In this document: positions 41,610-50,638 of the stretch, piece by piece | Layout: each line of letters opens with the position of its first letter | How positions within the stretch are numbered: position 1 is the stretch's first letter | Source of the DNA: Anaerolineae bacterium | GTDB lineage: Bacteria; Chloroflexota; Anaerolineae; Aggregatilineales; Phototrophicaceae | NCBI GenBank assembly: GCA_017303635.1 | Contig: JAFLCG010000002.1 | Coordinates: 592,918-656,917 of the forward strand | Length of the DNA stretch: 64,000 nt | Direction: 5' to 3' | Made by a program: the position numbers and the translations under genes | The notes under the pieces: model-generated | What the model saw: the letters and a program-made list of their open reading frames with translations, nothing else | What the model was told of the DNA's origin: nothing | The model's database searches: none

Positions 41610-42335
41610 TTATCCCTGATCAGTGGGCTTACGTCCAATGAAGACATGACGCTCGAAGGGGTCGATCACATACTCCGGTTGGAAACCGACCTCTCGCAGC
41701 AGGCTCAGCCATTGATCGCGGGGGAAGAGGCCGACGATATGGCGTTCGTGCTCCACCAGCGGCGCTTGATCGCCTTCGCGCAGGATGAAGACGTAATCCA
41801 CAATGCAGGTCGTATCGGTTGGATCGGGGTCGTCCGACCACTCCAGGTAGCGCACCGAGCGCCCTTCGCCGTCATGGCCACCGTGATCGGTATCCGGCTC
41901 GAAGGTCTCCTGCACATCATCCGGCACCAGCAGCACCATACCCCCCGGTATGCAGTGCAGATAAGCGGTGGTCAGTGCGGCCCGCAGGTCATCGAGCGTG
42001 GTCATGTAGTCGATGGCATCGTGGATGAAGACGGCATCGAACGTTCGTCCCAGCCGCACCGTCCGCATGTCCCCCTCAAGATGTTCACAGTCCGGATTGA
42101 GCTGACGGCTGGCTGTCAGCATCCCCGCTGAGAGATCAACCAGCGTGGTGCTGGCGAAGGCGGTTTTCATGTGCAGCGCATTGTTTCCGCCTCCGCTGCC
42201 CAGTTCGAGCAGGGTTGGGGCAGGCCGGGCGGTGACCTCCGCCAGCAGCGGCAGAAAAAAGGCCACTTCTTCCGCGTAGTCCGCCGGGTCGGAAATCAGG
42301 TGCCACCAACTGGCGAGATCGTTGTAGAACTTCAT
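41610..42335 (-). CDS. Class I SAM-dependent methyltransferase
   Basis: 241 residues from the ATG at 42335. That ATG overlaps the stop of the upstream GNAT gene (ATGA at 42332-42335), and this sets the start; the longer frame to 42491 runs inside that gene. SAM-binding motif I is LLELGSGGGNNAL, the acidic end of strand 2 is TLVDLSAGML, and motif post-II is FDAVFIHDAIDYM. The C-terminal part is a beta-rich extension with FILREGDQAPLVEHERHIVGLF as in the small-molecule methyltransferase group. Cytoplasmic. The target cannot be told; co-translation with an acetyltransferase suggests a linked modification role. Confidence 0.85.
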   Translation of the reverse strand: MKFYNDLASWWHLISDPADYAEEVAFFLPLLAEVTARPAPTLLELGSGGGNNALHMKTAFASTTLVDLSAGMLTASRQLNPDCEHLEGDMRTVRLGRTFDAVFIHDAIDYMTTLDDLRAALTTAYLHCIPGGMVLLVPDDVQETFEPDTDHGGHDGEGRSVRYLEWSDDPDPTDTTCIVDYVFILREGDQAPLVEHERHIVGLFPRDQWLSLLREVGFQPEYVIDPFERHVFIGRKPTDQG

Positions 42336-42907
42336 GGGGCTTTCTTCCGCCTGAACTCGTGTTCCAGCAGGCCAAACTGCTTGATGTTCACAAAGCGACC
42401 GTGCTCCCAGCAGCTTTCCCGCCAGAGTCCCTCGACCTGAAAGCCGCACTTGAGCAGCACCCGCTCGGAGCCGAGGTTGCCATCGGTGCAATCCGCCTGC
42501 ACCCGGTGGACTCTCAGTGCATCAAAGCACCAACCGAGCATGGCGCGAGTCGCTTCTGTCGCATAGCCCTGCCCCCAGTGCGAGGGCAGGATGTGATAAC
42601 CGATGTCTACATGCCGGTCACTTTGGTCCCAGTCGTAGGTGCCACCTGTGCCGATCACCTGCCCGGTTTCGCGCAGGGCGAAGGCCCATTGCACTCCGTC
42701 GTGACGTTCATAAGCCCCGCTGAACCAGTCAATCAGGCCGATGGCTTGCTCGTGGGTGATCACCGGCTCCATATTGAGGTAGGCCAATACTTCTGGCGAA
42801 CCGTAGATGGCGATGATCGCTTCTGCATCGGCCCGAGTCAACGCACGCAGGTGCAGGCGTGGTGCCTCCAACAGCGGGAATGACTGGAAATTGAAGGCCG
42901 TGGTCAT
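42332..42907 (-). CDS. GNAT N-acetyltransferase (RimJ/RimL-like)
   Basis: 191 residues. The first motif LEAPRLHLRALTRADAEAI and the acetyl-CoA pyrophosphate loop SHWGQGYATEATRAML are typical, as is the later LGSERVLLKCGFQVEG. These features match the RimJ/RimL subgroup that acetylates N-termini or small molecules. It overlaps the short propeptide-like gene upstream by 4 bases (42904-42907) and the methyltransferase downstream by 4 bases, so three genes are translated as a coupled set. Confidence 0.9.
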   Translation of the reverse strand: MTTAFNFQSFPLLEAPRLHLRALTRADAEAIIAIYGSPEVLAYLNMEPVITHEQAIGLIDWFSGAYERHDGVQWAFALRETGQVIGTGGTYDWDQSDRHVDIGYHILPSHWGQGYATEATRAMLGWCFDALRVHRVQADCTDGNLGSERVLLKCGFQVEGLWRESCWEHGRFVNIKQFGLLEHEFRRKKAP

Positions 42908-43176
42908 TGTGCGCTGAAGATGCCAACTTCCTGCACATCCACCCGCACGCCATCCAGTTCCGGCGGGATTTGATCGACCGGGTCGATGATCTCCGAACTG
43001 ACTTTGGCATCGACCATCACCACCAGACCAATCTCGCCGGTCTGATGACCGCCCTGAGTCACGTAGCCCACGCCGACACCGAGGACATGGGACTTCCGCA
43101 TCAGGGTATCGCTGTACTTGGTTTGCACGAGCTGCGCCCGCGCCATCTGTTCATCCATCGACATGGTAGGGAACAT
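42904..43176 (-). CDS. Short protein homologous to the N-domain of the neighbouring trypsin-like protein
   Basis: 90 residues: a helix, then LGVGVGYVTQGG, GLVVMVDAKV, IPPELDGVRVDVQEVG. The same string order (NVVGVAVGRKNLTG, VTLVQQKL, IPKQIDGVQTDVIEVG) forms residues about 24-78 of the protease-like protein just upstream (43241-44356). So this is a free-standing copy of that domain. It is an alpha/beta module like a protease propeptide and could act as an inhibitor or chaperone in trans. It begins an operon with the GNAT and methyltransferase genes through ATGA overlaps. Confidence 0.7.
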   Translation of the reverse strand: MFPTMSMDEQMARAQLVQTKYSDTLMRKSHVLGVGVGYVTQGGHQTGEIGLVVMVDAKVSSEIIDPVDQIPPELDGVRVDVQEVGIFSAQ

Positions 43177-43240
43177 GATTATCCTCCCTCACAGTTTCGT
43201 GACATGAATAGCTTGTCGGACGTGCAACAGCACGCCCCTA

Positions 43241-44356
43241 CTAAAGTCTCACCTGGAGGGCGTTCAGCACCACATCAATTGGGGTGAAGATCGTCGACAG
43301 GTTTGACCCGGCGAACAATAATCCAACCGCCTTGTTTTCCACACCATCCACGATCAGCGAACCAGAGTCCCCACCCTGGCTGATCGGCCCGGTGATCACC
43401 TGCCCGGTGAAGCGCGCTTGCTTACTGCCATAAGCGACGGTCACGGTGGCATTGAGCAGGTTGACGGTGCCTTCCGTGTAGCCGGTGGTGCGGCCACTCT
43501 TCCGGACGCGCATCCCCAGCGTAGCGGGTTTGGTGCCCTGGACGCGACCAATGCCGCGAATATCATCACTGAAGAAGGTCGGATCGACCGGACGGGCGAG
43601 GGCGGCATCGACCTCATTGCTGTCGGTAGCCTGGGCGGCAGGGCTGGTCGCACTGGATGACAGCGGAGCCGGGGGCGGCGCGACCGGTACCGGGGCGACT
43701 CGCTGCTGGGAACCCACCAGCGCTGCCAGCGCATTGACCACCTGCACCACGCTTGTGACCACATCACAACTGGCGGGCGGTGGATTGGGTCCGGGCCCTG
43801 GCCCTGGCCCCGGATCTGGTGTTGGGCCGGGCGTCGGTTCCGGCGGATCGCCGATATATCGCAGGCGGACAAAACGCTCCAGACGAGCAACGATGTCATT
43901 CGGGTTCAGACCGCCATCGGTTGGGCCGGGCTGCAGGATGGGATCGCCAATCTGGGCATCGTTGCTGTTGGCAAGTACATGATTGTTGGAGAGGATGAGC
44001 TTCGCGCCGGTGGCAATATCCGTGACCAGTACGCCGAGTGTCCCGGCGGTGATCTTGTAGTGACCGATGCTCACCCCACCGGGGATGATCGGGCGGAAGC
44101 GATCCCGCGGGCTTTCATAGGCGCGCAGGTAGCCGACTTCGATCACGTCTGTCTGCACGCCATCAATCTGTTTGGGAATGACATCCGCAGCAGAGAGCGC
44201 CGCCAGCGGCAGCTTCTGTTGAACCAGAGTCACCACGGAAAGATCACCCGTCAGGTTTTTACGCCCAACGGCCACACCAACTACATTCGGTCGTTCCAGC
44301 AGGGTGTTTTCAAAGGCGGCCTGCGCCTGGATCGCTTCCTGTTGAGAGATAGCCAT
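43241..44356 (-). CDS. Trypsin-like (S1-type) serine protease family protein
   Basis: 371 residues, no signal peptide. After the propeptide-like N-domain (about 1-85) come protease landmarks: the His region KLILSNNHVLANSN (about residues 120-135), an Asp in EVDAALARPVDP as the probable third triad member, and the nucleophile in ISQGGDSGSLIVDG near the C-terminus. A Pro/Gly-rich insert (TPGPTPDPGPGPGPGPNPP, about 180-195) interrupts the domain. The strings SGRTTGYTEGTVN and AVGLLFAG follow known members. Oddly it appears cytoplasmic. Its neighbour encodes a separate copy of its N-domain. Confidence 0.8.
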   Translation of the reverse strand: MAISQQEAIQAQAAFENTLLERPNVVGVAVGRKNLTGDLSVVTLVQQKLPLAALSAADVIPKQIDGVQTDVIEVGYLRAYESPRDRFRPIIPGGVSIGHYKITAGTLGVLVTDIATGAKLILSNNHVLANSNDAQIGDPILQPGPTDGGLNPNDIVARLERFVRLRYIGDPPEPTPGPTPDPGPGPGPGPNPPPASCDVVTSVVQVVNALAALVGSQQRVAPVPVAPPPAPLSSSATSPAAQATDSNEVDAALARPVDPTFFSDDIRGIGRVQGTKPATLGMRVRKSGRTTGYTEGTVNLLNATVTVAYGSKQARFTGQVITGPISQGGDSGSLIVDGVENKAVGLLFAGSNLSTIFTPIDVVLNALQVRL

Positions 44357-44432
44357 GGGCGAATACTCCTTGCCTGTTGCCGCACGATTGCCGTCCTAAC
44401 CGCATTCTAGCACGATTTAGTGGGCAGGGGAT

Positions 44433-45140
44433 TCATCGCAGTGAGCGATAAGACTGATCTGATTGCTCTTCATAGATGAGTTCGCCATCATCGCCGATAC
44501 CGATCACCGTCGCCAATTCAGCATCCGTTGGCGCTTCAGGAGGTTCATCAAGCAAGATGCGTTCCACGGAAAGTAGTGTGACCAGAGGGTTGGTTAGGTA
44601 ATGGAGGATGAGGCCATCTTCAGCATGGTTACGGAACTGATCCCACAAGGTTTTCGTGACCGGGAAGCTGTGTAGAGGAGTCTGGATAAAGTGCGTATCC
44701 TGATAAACCTGTTTACCGTCAATTGAGTAAGGTTTTGGATGAATGATAAATTGGACTGGCCCCTCCCAGCTTTCGATCTGATAGTCGTTAGTGGTCAGGC
44801 GCTGATGAATACTCATCAGTTGGGGACGCTCGCGCAGGGTGAAGCGAAGTTGTGTCCATAACTTGACAGCCCCATAGGCAGCTCCAACTAACAATGCCAG
44901 CCCCAACCAGACAGGTATCCACTGCTCCAAATCAATCGTCGGAAAGGTGAAGCTGGCTATGAACAGGCTTAAGAGAAACAACGGTAATCCCTGGAGTGAC
45001 GGCCATTTGAAGACAGGCTGCCTGCTCATGTCGACTTCGTGGAGCAACCGTGTTTTCTGCTGGTCAGAAAGCTCCCCTCGGATATTTGCAAGCCGTCCTT
45101 CCTGCGTGTTCTCGTTGGCACCCAGCGGGATTGTCAGCAT
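44433..45140 (-). CDS. Membrane protein of unknown function, 235 aa
   Basis: Start at 45140, with AGGGAG about 8 bases upstream. Two hydrophobic segments lie at about residues 50-65 and 75-95 (GLPLFLLSLFIASFTF and WIPVWLGLALLVGAAYGAV) after a charged N-terminus, then a soluble C-terminal domain of about 130 residues with acidic end (IGIGDDGELIYEEQSD). No family recognised. It diverges from the EamA transporter gene (starts about 105 bases apart). Confidence 0.6.
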   Translation of the reverse strand: MLTIPLGANENTQEGRLANIRGELSDQQKTRLLHEVDMSRQPVFKWPSLQGLPLFLLSLFIASFTFPTIDLEQWIPVWLGLALLVGAAYGAVKLWTQLRFTLRERPQLMSIHQRLTTNDYQIESWEGPVQFIIHPKPYSIDGKQVYQDTHFIQTPLHSFPVTKTLWDQFRNHAEDGLILHYLTNPLVTLLSVERILLDEPPEAPTDAELATVIGIGDDGELIYEEQSDQSYRSLR

Positions 45141-45244
45141 CGACAGTACTCCCTGATTACTCTTGAAACAGTATAGTGGCATCAAGGATCCCGGCCAACT
45201 GCCTGCACTAGATGGCTCACCACCATGAACAACAGTGGACTGTG

Positions 45245-46288
45245 ATGGACTCATCTACAGACAGCAACCCCACCCTTACAATGATCGAATACTTGCGATC
45301 CACTAGCTTTGTGAGCACTCATTTGACAACCACTGCCCCTCGTTGGCGTATCTTCGCTTCGTTCGCCGCCATTTACCTGTTGTGGGGTGGCAGTTACCTG
45401 GGAATCCGTACCGCACTGGAAACGCTGCCGCCGTTCCTGGCCGCCAGCCTGCGTTTTCTGCTGGCCGGTTCACTGCTGTATATGATCGCCAAGCGTGGTC
45501 AACCGACACCGACTCGTCCACAGTGGCGCTCGGCGGCCATCCTCGGTTTCCTGATGCTGCTCATGGGCAATGGCCTCCTGATGCTGGCTCAGCAGCATAT
45601 CCCCTCCGGCCTGACGGCAACGCTGTTTGCTTCTACACCGTTCTTCTTTGCCTTGCTTGGCTGGCTTTGGATGGGGGAAGGTCGTCCCAGCGTCCGCACC
45701 TTGGTCGGAATCGCAATCGGGTTTGTGGGGATCGGCCTGCTGGTCGGTGTTGATGTGAGCGGCGTGGGTCAGGTTCCTGTTATACCGTTCCTGATGATCC
45801 TGTTCTCGGCATTCCTGTGGGCATTTGCCTCGTTCTATTCCAAACGCCTGCCGACCCCGGCCAATCCCATGCTCGGCGCGGGCATGAACTTGTTCTGTGG
45901 CGGGGTTTTCCTCGGTATTGCCAGCCTGGTCAGCGGTGAACTGGCGACCCTGCACCCGGAGTTAATCTCGGTGCGGTCGTTGTTGGCGGTTGTCTTTCTG
46001 GCAATTGGCCCTTCGCTGACCGCCTATAGTTCCTATATGTGGCTGCTGAACGAGGTACCGTCCAGCCAACTGGCGACATACGCCTATGTGAATCCGGTGA
46101 TCGCGGTCTTTCTGGGGGTGGTCCTGGGCGGGGAAACGCTGACTCCGCGGGCTATGCTGGCTTCAGCCATCATCATCGGTGCCGTCATTCTCATAAGCAC
46201 AGCGCCTGCTCAAGCGGGGAAAGCCAACACAGAAGCAAAACCGCACCAACCCGGTGGGCTGCTGCGCGCCTTCGCCCTGCGGCGCTAA
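45245..46288 (+). CDS. EamA/DMT-family transporter
   Basis: About 347 residues with ten predicted membrane helices in two EamA halves (first half begins IFASFAAIYLLWGGSYLGIRTAL, second VIPFLMILFSAFLWAFASFYSKRL). The LWGGSYL and the repeated GEGRPS/GGETLTPR elements are characteristic of the drug/metabolite transporter superfamily. It should export an amino acid or other small metabolite. Start uncertain: ATGs at 45212, 45245 and 45281 and a GTG at 45311 are in frame; I use 45245. Followed 5 bases later by the DUF3052 gene. Confidence 0.88.
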   Translation: MDSSTDSNPTLTMIEYLRSTSFVSTHLTTTAPRWRIFASFAAIYLLWGGSYLGIRTALETLPPFLAASLRFLLAGSLLYMIAKRGQPTPTRPQWRSAAILGFLMLLMGNGLLMLAQQHIPSGLTATLFASTPFFFALLGWLWMGEGRPSVRTLVGIAIGFVGIGLLVGVDVSGVGQVPVIPFLMILFSAFLWAFASFYSKRLPTPANPMLGAGMNLFCGGVFLGIASLVSGELATLHPELISVRSLLAVVFLAIGPSLTAYSSYMWLLNEVPSSQLATYAYVNPVIAVFLGVVLGGETLTPRAMLASAIIIGAVILISTAPAQAGKANTEAKPHQPGGLLRAFALRR

Positions 46289-46293
46289 AAGCA

Positions 46294-46701
46294 ATGGCCG
46301 GCTACTCGGGCACGCCCCTGATCCAGAAGCTGGGCATCAAACCTGGTCAGCGGATCTTGATTGTAAATCCACCACCGGATTATGAGACTACGCTTGGCCC
46401 GCTGCCGGATGGGGTTGAACAAGCCACCGGGCTGGTAGGTCAATTCGACTTCATCCATTTTTTCACAACCGAACGGGCTGAATTTGAGGCCCGTTACCCG
46501 AACCTGCGGGCTGCCTTGCGGCCTGCTGGAATGCTCTGGATCAGTTGGCCGAAGAAAGCCAGCAAAGTACCAACCGACCTGACTGAAGATGTGATTCGCA
46601 ATCATGCACTGACCAATGGGCTGGTTGATGTGAAGGTGGCCGCTATTGATGCAGTCTGGTCGGGTCTGAAATTGGTCATCCGCCGCAAAGATCGAGCATA
46701 A
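46294..46701 (+). CDS. DUF3052-like protein
   Basis: 135 residues from the ATG at 46294; the longer frame lies inside the transporter gene. The start MAGYSGTPLIQKLGIKPGQRILIVNPPPDY is typical of DUF3052, followed by FDFIHFFTTERAEFE and LRPAGMLWISWPKKAS and VWSGLKLVIRR. The fold is like a SAM methyltransferase without the SAM motif. The function is not known. It is probably co-transcribed with the EamA transporter. Confidence 0.8.
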   Translation: MAGYSGTPLIQKLGIKPGQRILIVNPPPDYETTLGPLPDGVEQATGLVGQFDFIHFFTTERAEFEARYPNLRAALRPAGMLWISWPKKASKVPTDLTEDVIRNHALTNGLVDVKVAAIDAVWSGLKLVIRRKDRA

Positions 46702-46802
46702 GCGGTCTCATCCACGCCTCACGCGAGGCTAGGCGGCGTTTCAGGTACTGTCTCTACCCTGAAAGCGTTGTTGATCTAGCCCCGTGTGGAGATTGGTCCC
46801 TC

Positions 46803-47033
46803 ATGCTCAATCATGTACGCGCATCCCGGCCGTTCGACGGACCAGCGGAGCGCGTTCAGCACTGCCCGGTCTGCCAGCAGGATCGGCTGTTCCTCTTTAT
46901 CGGCGTTCAAAGCTGGCCTCATAGTCACCGGCATCGTCGTGATCTACCGCCGGATCTGGCACTCTGGGAATGTGACCAGTGTGAAGCCTCTATCAGCACC
47001 GAACTGCTCAAAGAGCCAGGCCAAAGCCACTGA
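46803..47033 (+). CDS. Small zinc-ribbon protein (copy 1)
   Basis: 76 residues with two CxxC pairs: HCPVCQQ and WECDQCEAS, about 35 residues apart, forming a zinc ribbon. Between them FLFIGVQSWP, then a basic His-rich region and LPPDLALWECDQC. The same spacing and words are in the next gene (FTFLGVQRWP and LPAALMLFNCACC), so they are tandem paralogues. No other domain. Function unknown; small nucleic-acid or protein binder is likely from fold. Confidence 0.65.
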   Translation: MLNHVRASRPFDGPAERVQHCPVCQQDRLFLFIGVQSWPHSHRHRRDLPPDLALWECDQCEASISTELLKEPGQSH

Positions 47034-47129
47034 GTGCTACAAAAAATTTACGATTGCTCAACGGTGTGTCCTTGCAAGCCGCCTTTACACTTCCAAGTAT
47101 GTTGTGAAGTTCATGTAGGGAGTGCCAGG

Positions 47130-47390
47130 ATGGAAGCGAATACACAGCCCGATCCAGCCAATGATACACAACCGCTGGACTTCCGTGGTTTAGACAGCGA
47201 ACCGTACTATACGGTTTGCCCAAGCTGCATGGAATGGACCGAGTTCACTTTCCTGGGTGTGCAGCGCTGGCCGGAAGCTGTGGCACGGCTGAATGACCTG
47301 CCCGCCGCCCTTATGCTCTTTAACTGCGCCTGCTGCCAGACCACTATCAGCCAGCCAGCCCCGGATACGCTGACCGAATTCGCCGCCTGA
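47130..47390 (+). CDS. Small zinc-ribbon protein (copy 2)
   Basis: 86 residues from the ATG at 47130, GGGAG 7 bases upstream. CPSC and CACC pairs frame EFTFLGVQRWPEAVARLNDLPAALMLF, matching the preceding gene. The N-terminal 20 residues are polar and unlike copy 1. The two genes are 96 bases apart, so a local duplication followed by divergence is the simplest origin. Confidence 0.7.
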   Translation: MEANTQPDPANDTQPLDFRGLDSEPYYTVCPSCMEWTEFTFLGVQRWPEAVARLNDLPAALMLFNCACCQTTISQPAPDTLTEFAA

Positions 47391-47523
47391 TCTCCACATT
47401 TCTCAACATCAGCACTATAAAGCCCTGCGACGCGTTAGCGGGGCATCAGGATGCCTGTGTTGCCTGGCCAACAGTCAGCGCATTTTATTGACGCTATGCT
47501 GCGATAGAATGACTCGGTCAGAT

Positions 47524-47676
47524 TCATTTGTCTTTGGATTGACGGGTATTCATGCCGAGGCCGATGGCGAGGAAGGCGGCGCCAATGGCAATAAAAGCTG
47601 TGTTATTGAAGCCCAGTATCATAAAAACAATGGCCAGTACCAGAAAGGCATTACCCGGCGTAGCGATCTTTTTCAT
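47524..47676 (-). CDS. Small membrane protein, 50 aa
   Basis: Start at 47676 with AGGGAG 5 bases upstream; the longer frame to 47811 would overlap the neighbour's start. Two hydrophobic stretches (AFLVLAIVFMILGFNN and TAFIAIGAAFLAIGLGMN) with a basic first stretch and a polar tail suggest two short membrane helices. Family unknown. Divergent from the DUF3179 gene, 74 bases apart. Confidence 0.6.
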   Translation of the reverse strand: MKKIATPGNAFLVLAIVFMILGFNNTAFIAIGAAFLAIGLGMNTRQSKDK

Positions 47677-47750
47677 ATCGGCTCCCTGGTTGATGTACGC
47701 ATTCCAGGAGCCGAGTGTACGCAAAAAGCTCATGAGTAGAAAGTGTTTCC

Positions 47751-48959
47751 ATGAAAGCCTGGTTAGCGGTTTTACTAATCCTGATGAGCCTGAATCTACC
47801 CTCTGCGGCACAGGCCCAAAACTCCTGTGAAAGCCCGTTTGAGGGTGTTTCGATTCGCTTCAGCAACGGATTTTGGACCAAGACGGATTTCTGCAACACG
47901 ACGATCAACCTGGCCGAAGTCATCTCCGGTGGGCCGCCACCGAATGCCATTCCGCCGATTGGCTTTCCGGAATGGGCTGACCCGATCAATCCGGCACGGG
48001 TGATCCCGCCGCTGCCCGGCCCGATCTTTGAGCCGGTGGAGGGCGGTCGTGGTTGGTTGCAGGATCAGTCGCCGGTCATTGCGCTGGAGATTGACGGGGA
48101 AGCCCGTGCTTATCCACTGGCGATCCTGACCTGGCATGAGATCGTCAATGATGTCGTGGGTAGCGTGCCGGTGGCGGTGACTTTCTGCCCCTTGTGCAAC
48201 AGCTCTATCGTTTTTGACCGGCGTGTAGGCGAGGCCGAACTTTTCTTCGGCACCACCGGTAACCTGCGTAAGAGCGACCTCATCATGTGGGACGACCAGA
48301 CACAAAGCTGGTGGCAGCAGTTCACCGGGGAGGGCATCGTCGGGCAATATGCCGGGGAAATGCTGACGATGTTGCCTTCGCAAGTCGTGGGCTTTGGACA
48401 ATTCGCCGCGCAGTACCCGGAAGGTCAGGTGCTCTCCCGCCAGACGGGCACGGGCCGGGATTATGGACGCAATCCCTACGCGGGGTATGACAGTGGTGAA
48501 CCTTTCCTGTTTGAGGGTGTGATTGACCGCCGCCTGGCTCCGACAGCCCGTGTGCTGGCTGGTCTGGTCAATGGGGAACCGGTGGCCTATCCATTCCGCT
48601 TATTGGCGCGTTCCTTCGTCATCAATGATACGGTGGCCGAACAAGCGATAGTGGCGTTCTGGCAGGATGGTCAGGCCAGCGCACTGGATGCCAGCCAGAT
48701 TGACGCCGGGGTGGAAGTGGGATCGGCTGCGCTCTACAGCCGCGTCCTGAATGACGAAACGCTGACCTTTACGGCTGATTCAGGTGGCAGCATCACTGAC
48801 GAGCAAACCGGGAGTACCTGGAATGCGTTCGGGGTGGCGGTTGATGGCCCTCTGACCGGGGAACGCCTGCGGCAGATTGTGGCATCGCCCCACTTCTGGT
48901 TTGCCTGGGCGGCATTCAGGCCGGAGACCATATTATACGGCTCCGCGGATAGCCAATAG
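47751..48959 (+). CDS. Secreted DUF3179-domain protein
   Basis: 402 residues with a signal peptide (WLAVLLILMSLNLPSAAQAQ). The DUF3179 domain is unmistakable: RAYPLAILTWHEIVNDVVGSVPVAVTFCPLCNSSIVFDR, then GTTGNLRKSDLIMWDDQTQSWWQQFTGEG. It has CPLC, a putative metal or redox site. The reaction of this family is not established, so no function is claimed. It stands alone, converging with the IolE-like gene through a hairpin at 48973-48997. Confidence 0.88.
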   Translation: MKAWLAVLLILMSLNLPSAAQAQNSCESPFEGVSIRFSNGFWTKTDFCNTTINLAEVISGGPPPNAIPPIGFPEWADPINPARVIPPLPGPIFEPVEGGRGWLQDQSPVIALEIDGEARAYPLAILTWHEIVNDVVGSVPVAVTFCPLCNSSIVFDRRVGEAELFFGTTGNLRKSDLIMWDDQTQSWWQQFTGEGIVGQYAGEMLTMLPSQVVGFGQFAAQYPEGQVLSRQTGTGRDYGRNPYAGYDSGEPFLFEGVIDRRLAPTARVLAGLVNGEPVAYPFRLLARSFVINDTVAEQAIVAFWQDGQASALDASQIDAGVEVGSAALYSRVLNDETLTFTADSGGSITDEQTGSTWNAFGVAVDGPLTGERLRQIVASPHFWFAWAAFRPETILYGSADSQ

Positions 48960-48972
48960 CCTGGGATCATAC

Positions 48973-48997
48973 AGGGGCGGTCCAGCAGGCCGCCCCT
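48973..48997. terminator. Hairpin between convergent genes (AGGGGCGG / CCGCCCCT)
   Basis: An 8-bp perfect stem with a 9-base loop in the 45-base gap between the DUF3179 and IolE-like genes. It resembles other GGGGCG palindromes in the window (near 6646-6674). Confidence 0.55.
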
Positions 48998-49004
48998 ACT
49001 CCTG

Positions 49005-49901
49005 CTACAGGCCAATCCCGCGCAGGTACTCACGGTTGCGGGCGGCGCTTTCTTTGGGCGTCCCCATGCCCGGCAGCACATCCTGCTCCACCACGATCCA
49101 GCCGTCATAGCCGATCTCGCGCAGCGTTGCCAGGACGGCGGGGAAATCCACACTGCCCTTGCCCAGTTCACAGAAGACGCCATGCCCAACCGAGGTCAGA
49201 CCATCCCAGTCCTGTTCACGGGACTGGCGGGCTACATTGGGTTCCTGATCCTTAAAGTGAACATGCCAGATGCGATCCTTGAACTGGCGGATGCCGGTGA
49301 CCGGATCGCCACCCCCAAACGTCCAGTGACCCGTATCGAAGGCCAGCCCAAGGATAGCCGGGTCCGTCATCGCCATGAGGCGTTCAGTTTCCGCCGGTGT
49401 CTCCACCAGGGTACCGATGTGATGATGGAAGACCGTCCGCAGTCCGGTGGCTTCCATCACCCGTTTGGCGATCAAGTTGGCACCTTTGGCAAAGGTTTCC
49501 CACTGGGCATCGCTCATCCCCAGATCCGGGGTGATGCGTCCGGCATACTTGGTACGGATCGGATCGGCATAAGGGTCGTTACCCAGGACGATGAAATTCT
49601 CTTTGCCGCCGACTGTCGCCAGGAGTTTAGCGGTGCGGATGGCATCCGCGGCACTTTGTTCATGCTGGTTGGCATCATGTAAGCGGACGCTCACCCATGA
49701 TGCCAGCAGGCTCAGGCCACGCGAACCCAGTTCAGCAGTTAATTGAGCCGGGTCAGTGGGCATAAAACCCCAGTCACCCAGTTCGGTGCCGATGTAACCG
49801 GTCTGCTGCATTTCGTCGATCACGCGGCGGTAATCGCCGCGATCCCCGGCCACATCTTCAATCACACCCCAGGAACAAGGCGCATTCGCTACACGGATCA
49901 T
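49005..49901 (-). CDS. Sugar phosphate isomerase/epimerase-like TIM barrel (IolE/MocC-like)
   Basis: 298 residues. The start [14 protein letters not shown], then [17 protein letters not shown] and the metal motif pieces [39 protein letters not shown] and DGWIVVEQD match the xylose-isomerase-like barrel group of inosose dehydratase/MocC. Metal ligands (Glu, Asp, His and the final Glu) are in place. It should dehydrate or epimerise inositol-like or sugar substrates in the cytoplasm. No inositol operon is nearby. Confidence 0.85.
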   Translation of the reverse strand: MIRVANAPCSWGVIEDVAGDRGDYRRVIDEMQQTGYIGTELGDWGFMPTDPAQLTAELGSRGLSLLASWVSVRLHDANQHEQSAADAIRTAKLLATVGGKENFIVLGNDPYADPIRTKYAGRITPDLGMSDAQWETFAKGANLIAKRVMEATGLRTVFHHHIGTLVETPAETERLMAMTDPAILGLAFDTGHWTFGGGDPVTGIRQFKDRIWHVHFKDQEPNVARQSREQDWDGLTSVGHGVFCELGKGSVDFPAVLATLREIGYDGWIVVEQDVLPGMGTPKESAARNREYLRGIGL

Positions 49902-50034
49902 GGTAAAAGCCTTTCGTTATAAGCGTAATCAGTTTGTATCCATCATAACGAAATTGACGGCTGCCTACAGCATGAAGGTGTTGCGTCCTGCGCCACAACT
50001 GGCTCACCGACTCATTGTCTCTGTGCTGATGAAT

Positions 50035-50069
50035 ACAAAAACAGCGGTTATGCCAACCGCTGTTTTTGT
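50035..50069. terminator. Strong bidirectional intrinsic terminator
   Basis: A 15-bp perfect stem ACAAAAACAGCGGTT / AACCGCTGTTTTTGT, loop ATGCC. It lies 8 bases past the LysM stop on the minus strand and has a U-tract in the descending arm on both strands. Confidence 0.85.
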
Positions 50070-50077
50070 ATTACTGC

Positions 50078-50518
50078 TTATTGGGTGGTGAAGTCCGGTA
50101 TGGTCAGCACCTGACCGACATAAATCCGATTCACATCCCGGATGTTATTGACCCTCGCCAGCACATTCATATCGACCCCAAAGCGGCGGGCGATGCGGCT
50201 GAGTATATCCCCCGGCTGGACGGTGTAGCTGGTGCCAGTCGGCGGATTGGGATTGGTGCTGCCCATGCTCACGCACAGGTTGTTCCCAGCATAGATCAGG
50301 GTCGAAGTCCCCAGGTTGTTGAGGCGCTGGAGTTCGGCGACGGTCGTTCCGTAGCGGCGGGCGATACGGTAGAGGGTCTCCCCGGACTGGATACGGTGAG
50401 TGGTGGTGCAATTGCCACCCTGGGCGGTTGTGCCTGCGGTAGCCCCGGCTGGCAGGGCGCTGGCCGCGCTGATAGCCAGCAGAGCCATGGTAGCGATATG
50501 AGCGATCTTACGGTTCAT
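50078..50518 (-). CDS. Secreted protein with two LysM domains
   Basis: 146 residues with a signal peptide (HIATMALLAISAASALPAGATA). Two LysM modules follow: HRIQSGETLYRIARRYGTTVAELQRLNNL (about residues 40-85) and YTVQPGDILSRIARRFGVDMNVLARVNNI (about 97-141). LysM binds peptidoglycan or chitin GlcNAc chains. No catalytic domain is attached, so it is a wall-associated or decoy-type binding protein. Confidence 0.92.
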   Translation of the reverse strand: MNRKIAHIATMALLAISAASALPAGATAGTTAQGGNCTTTHRIQSGETLYRIARRYGTTVAELQRLNNLGTSTLIYAGNNLCVSMGSTNPNPPTGTSYTVQPGDILSRIARRFGVDMNVLARVNNIRDVNRIYVGQVLTIPDFTTQ

Positions 50519-50638
50519 AATGACAGTTCATCTCCTCGTCAGTTGATGTTCTCAGGATAGGTGGATGTGCGCGGGGTGGCTTGCGCCGGAAGGCGGGACG
50601 AGGCTCCGACTTCCGGCGGATACGTTATTCGCCGCCTG

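Noticed and set aside
43485..43982. Plus-strand frame opposite the trypsin-like protease
   Set aside because: It is an antisense shadow of the GC-rich protease gene; its Gly/Pro-rich stretch mirrors the protease insert.
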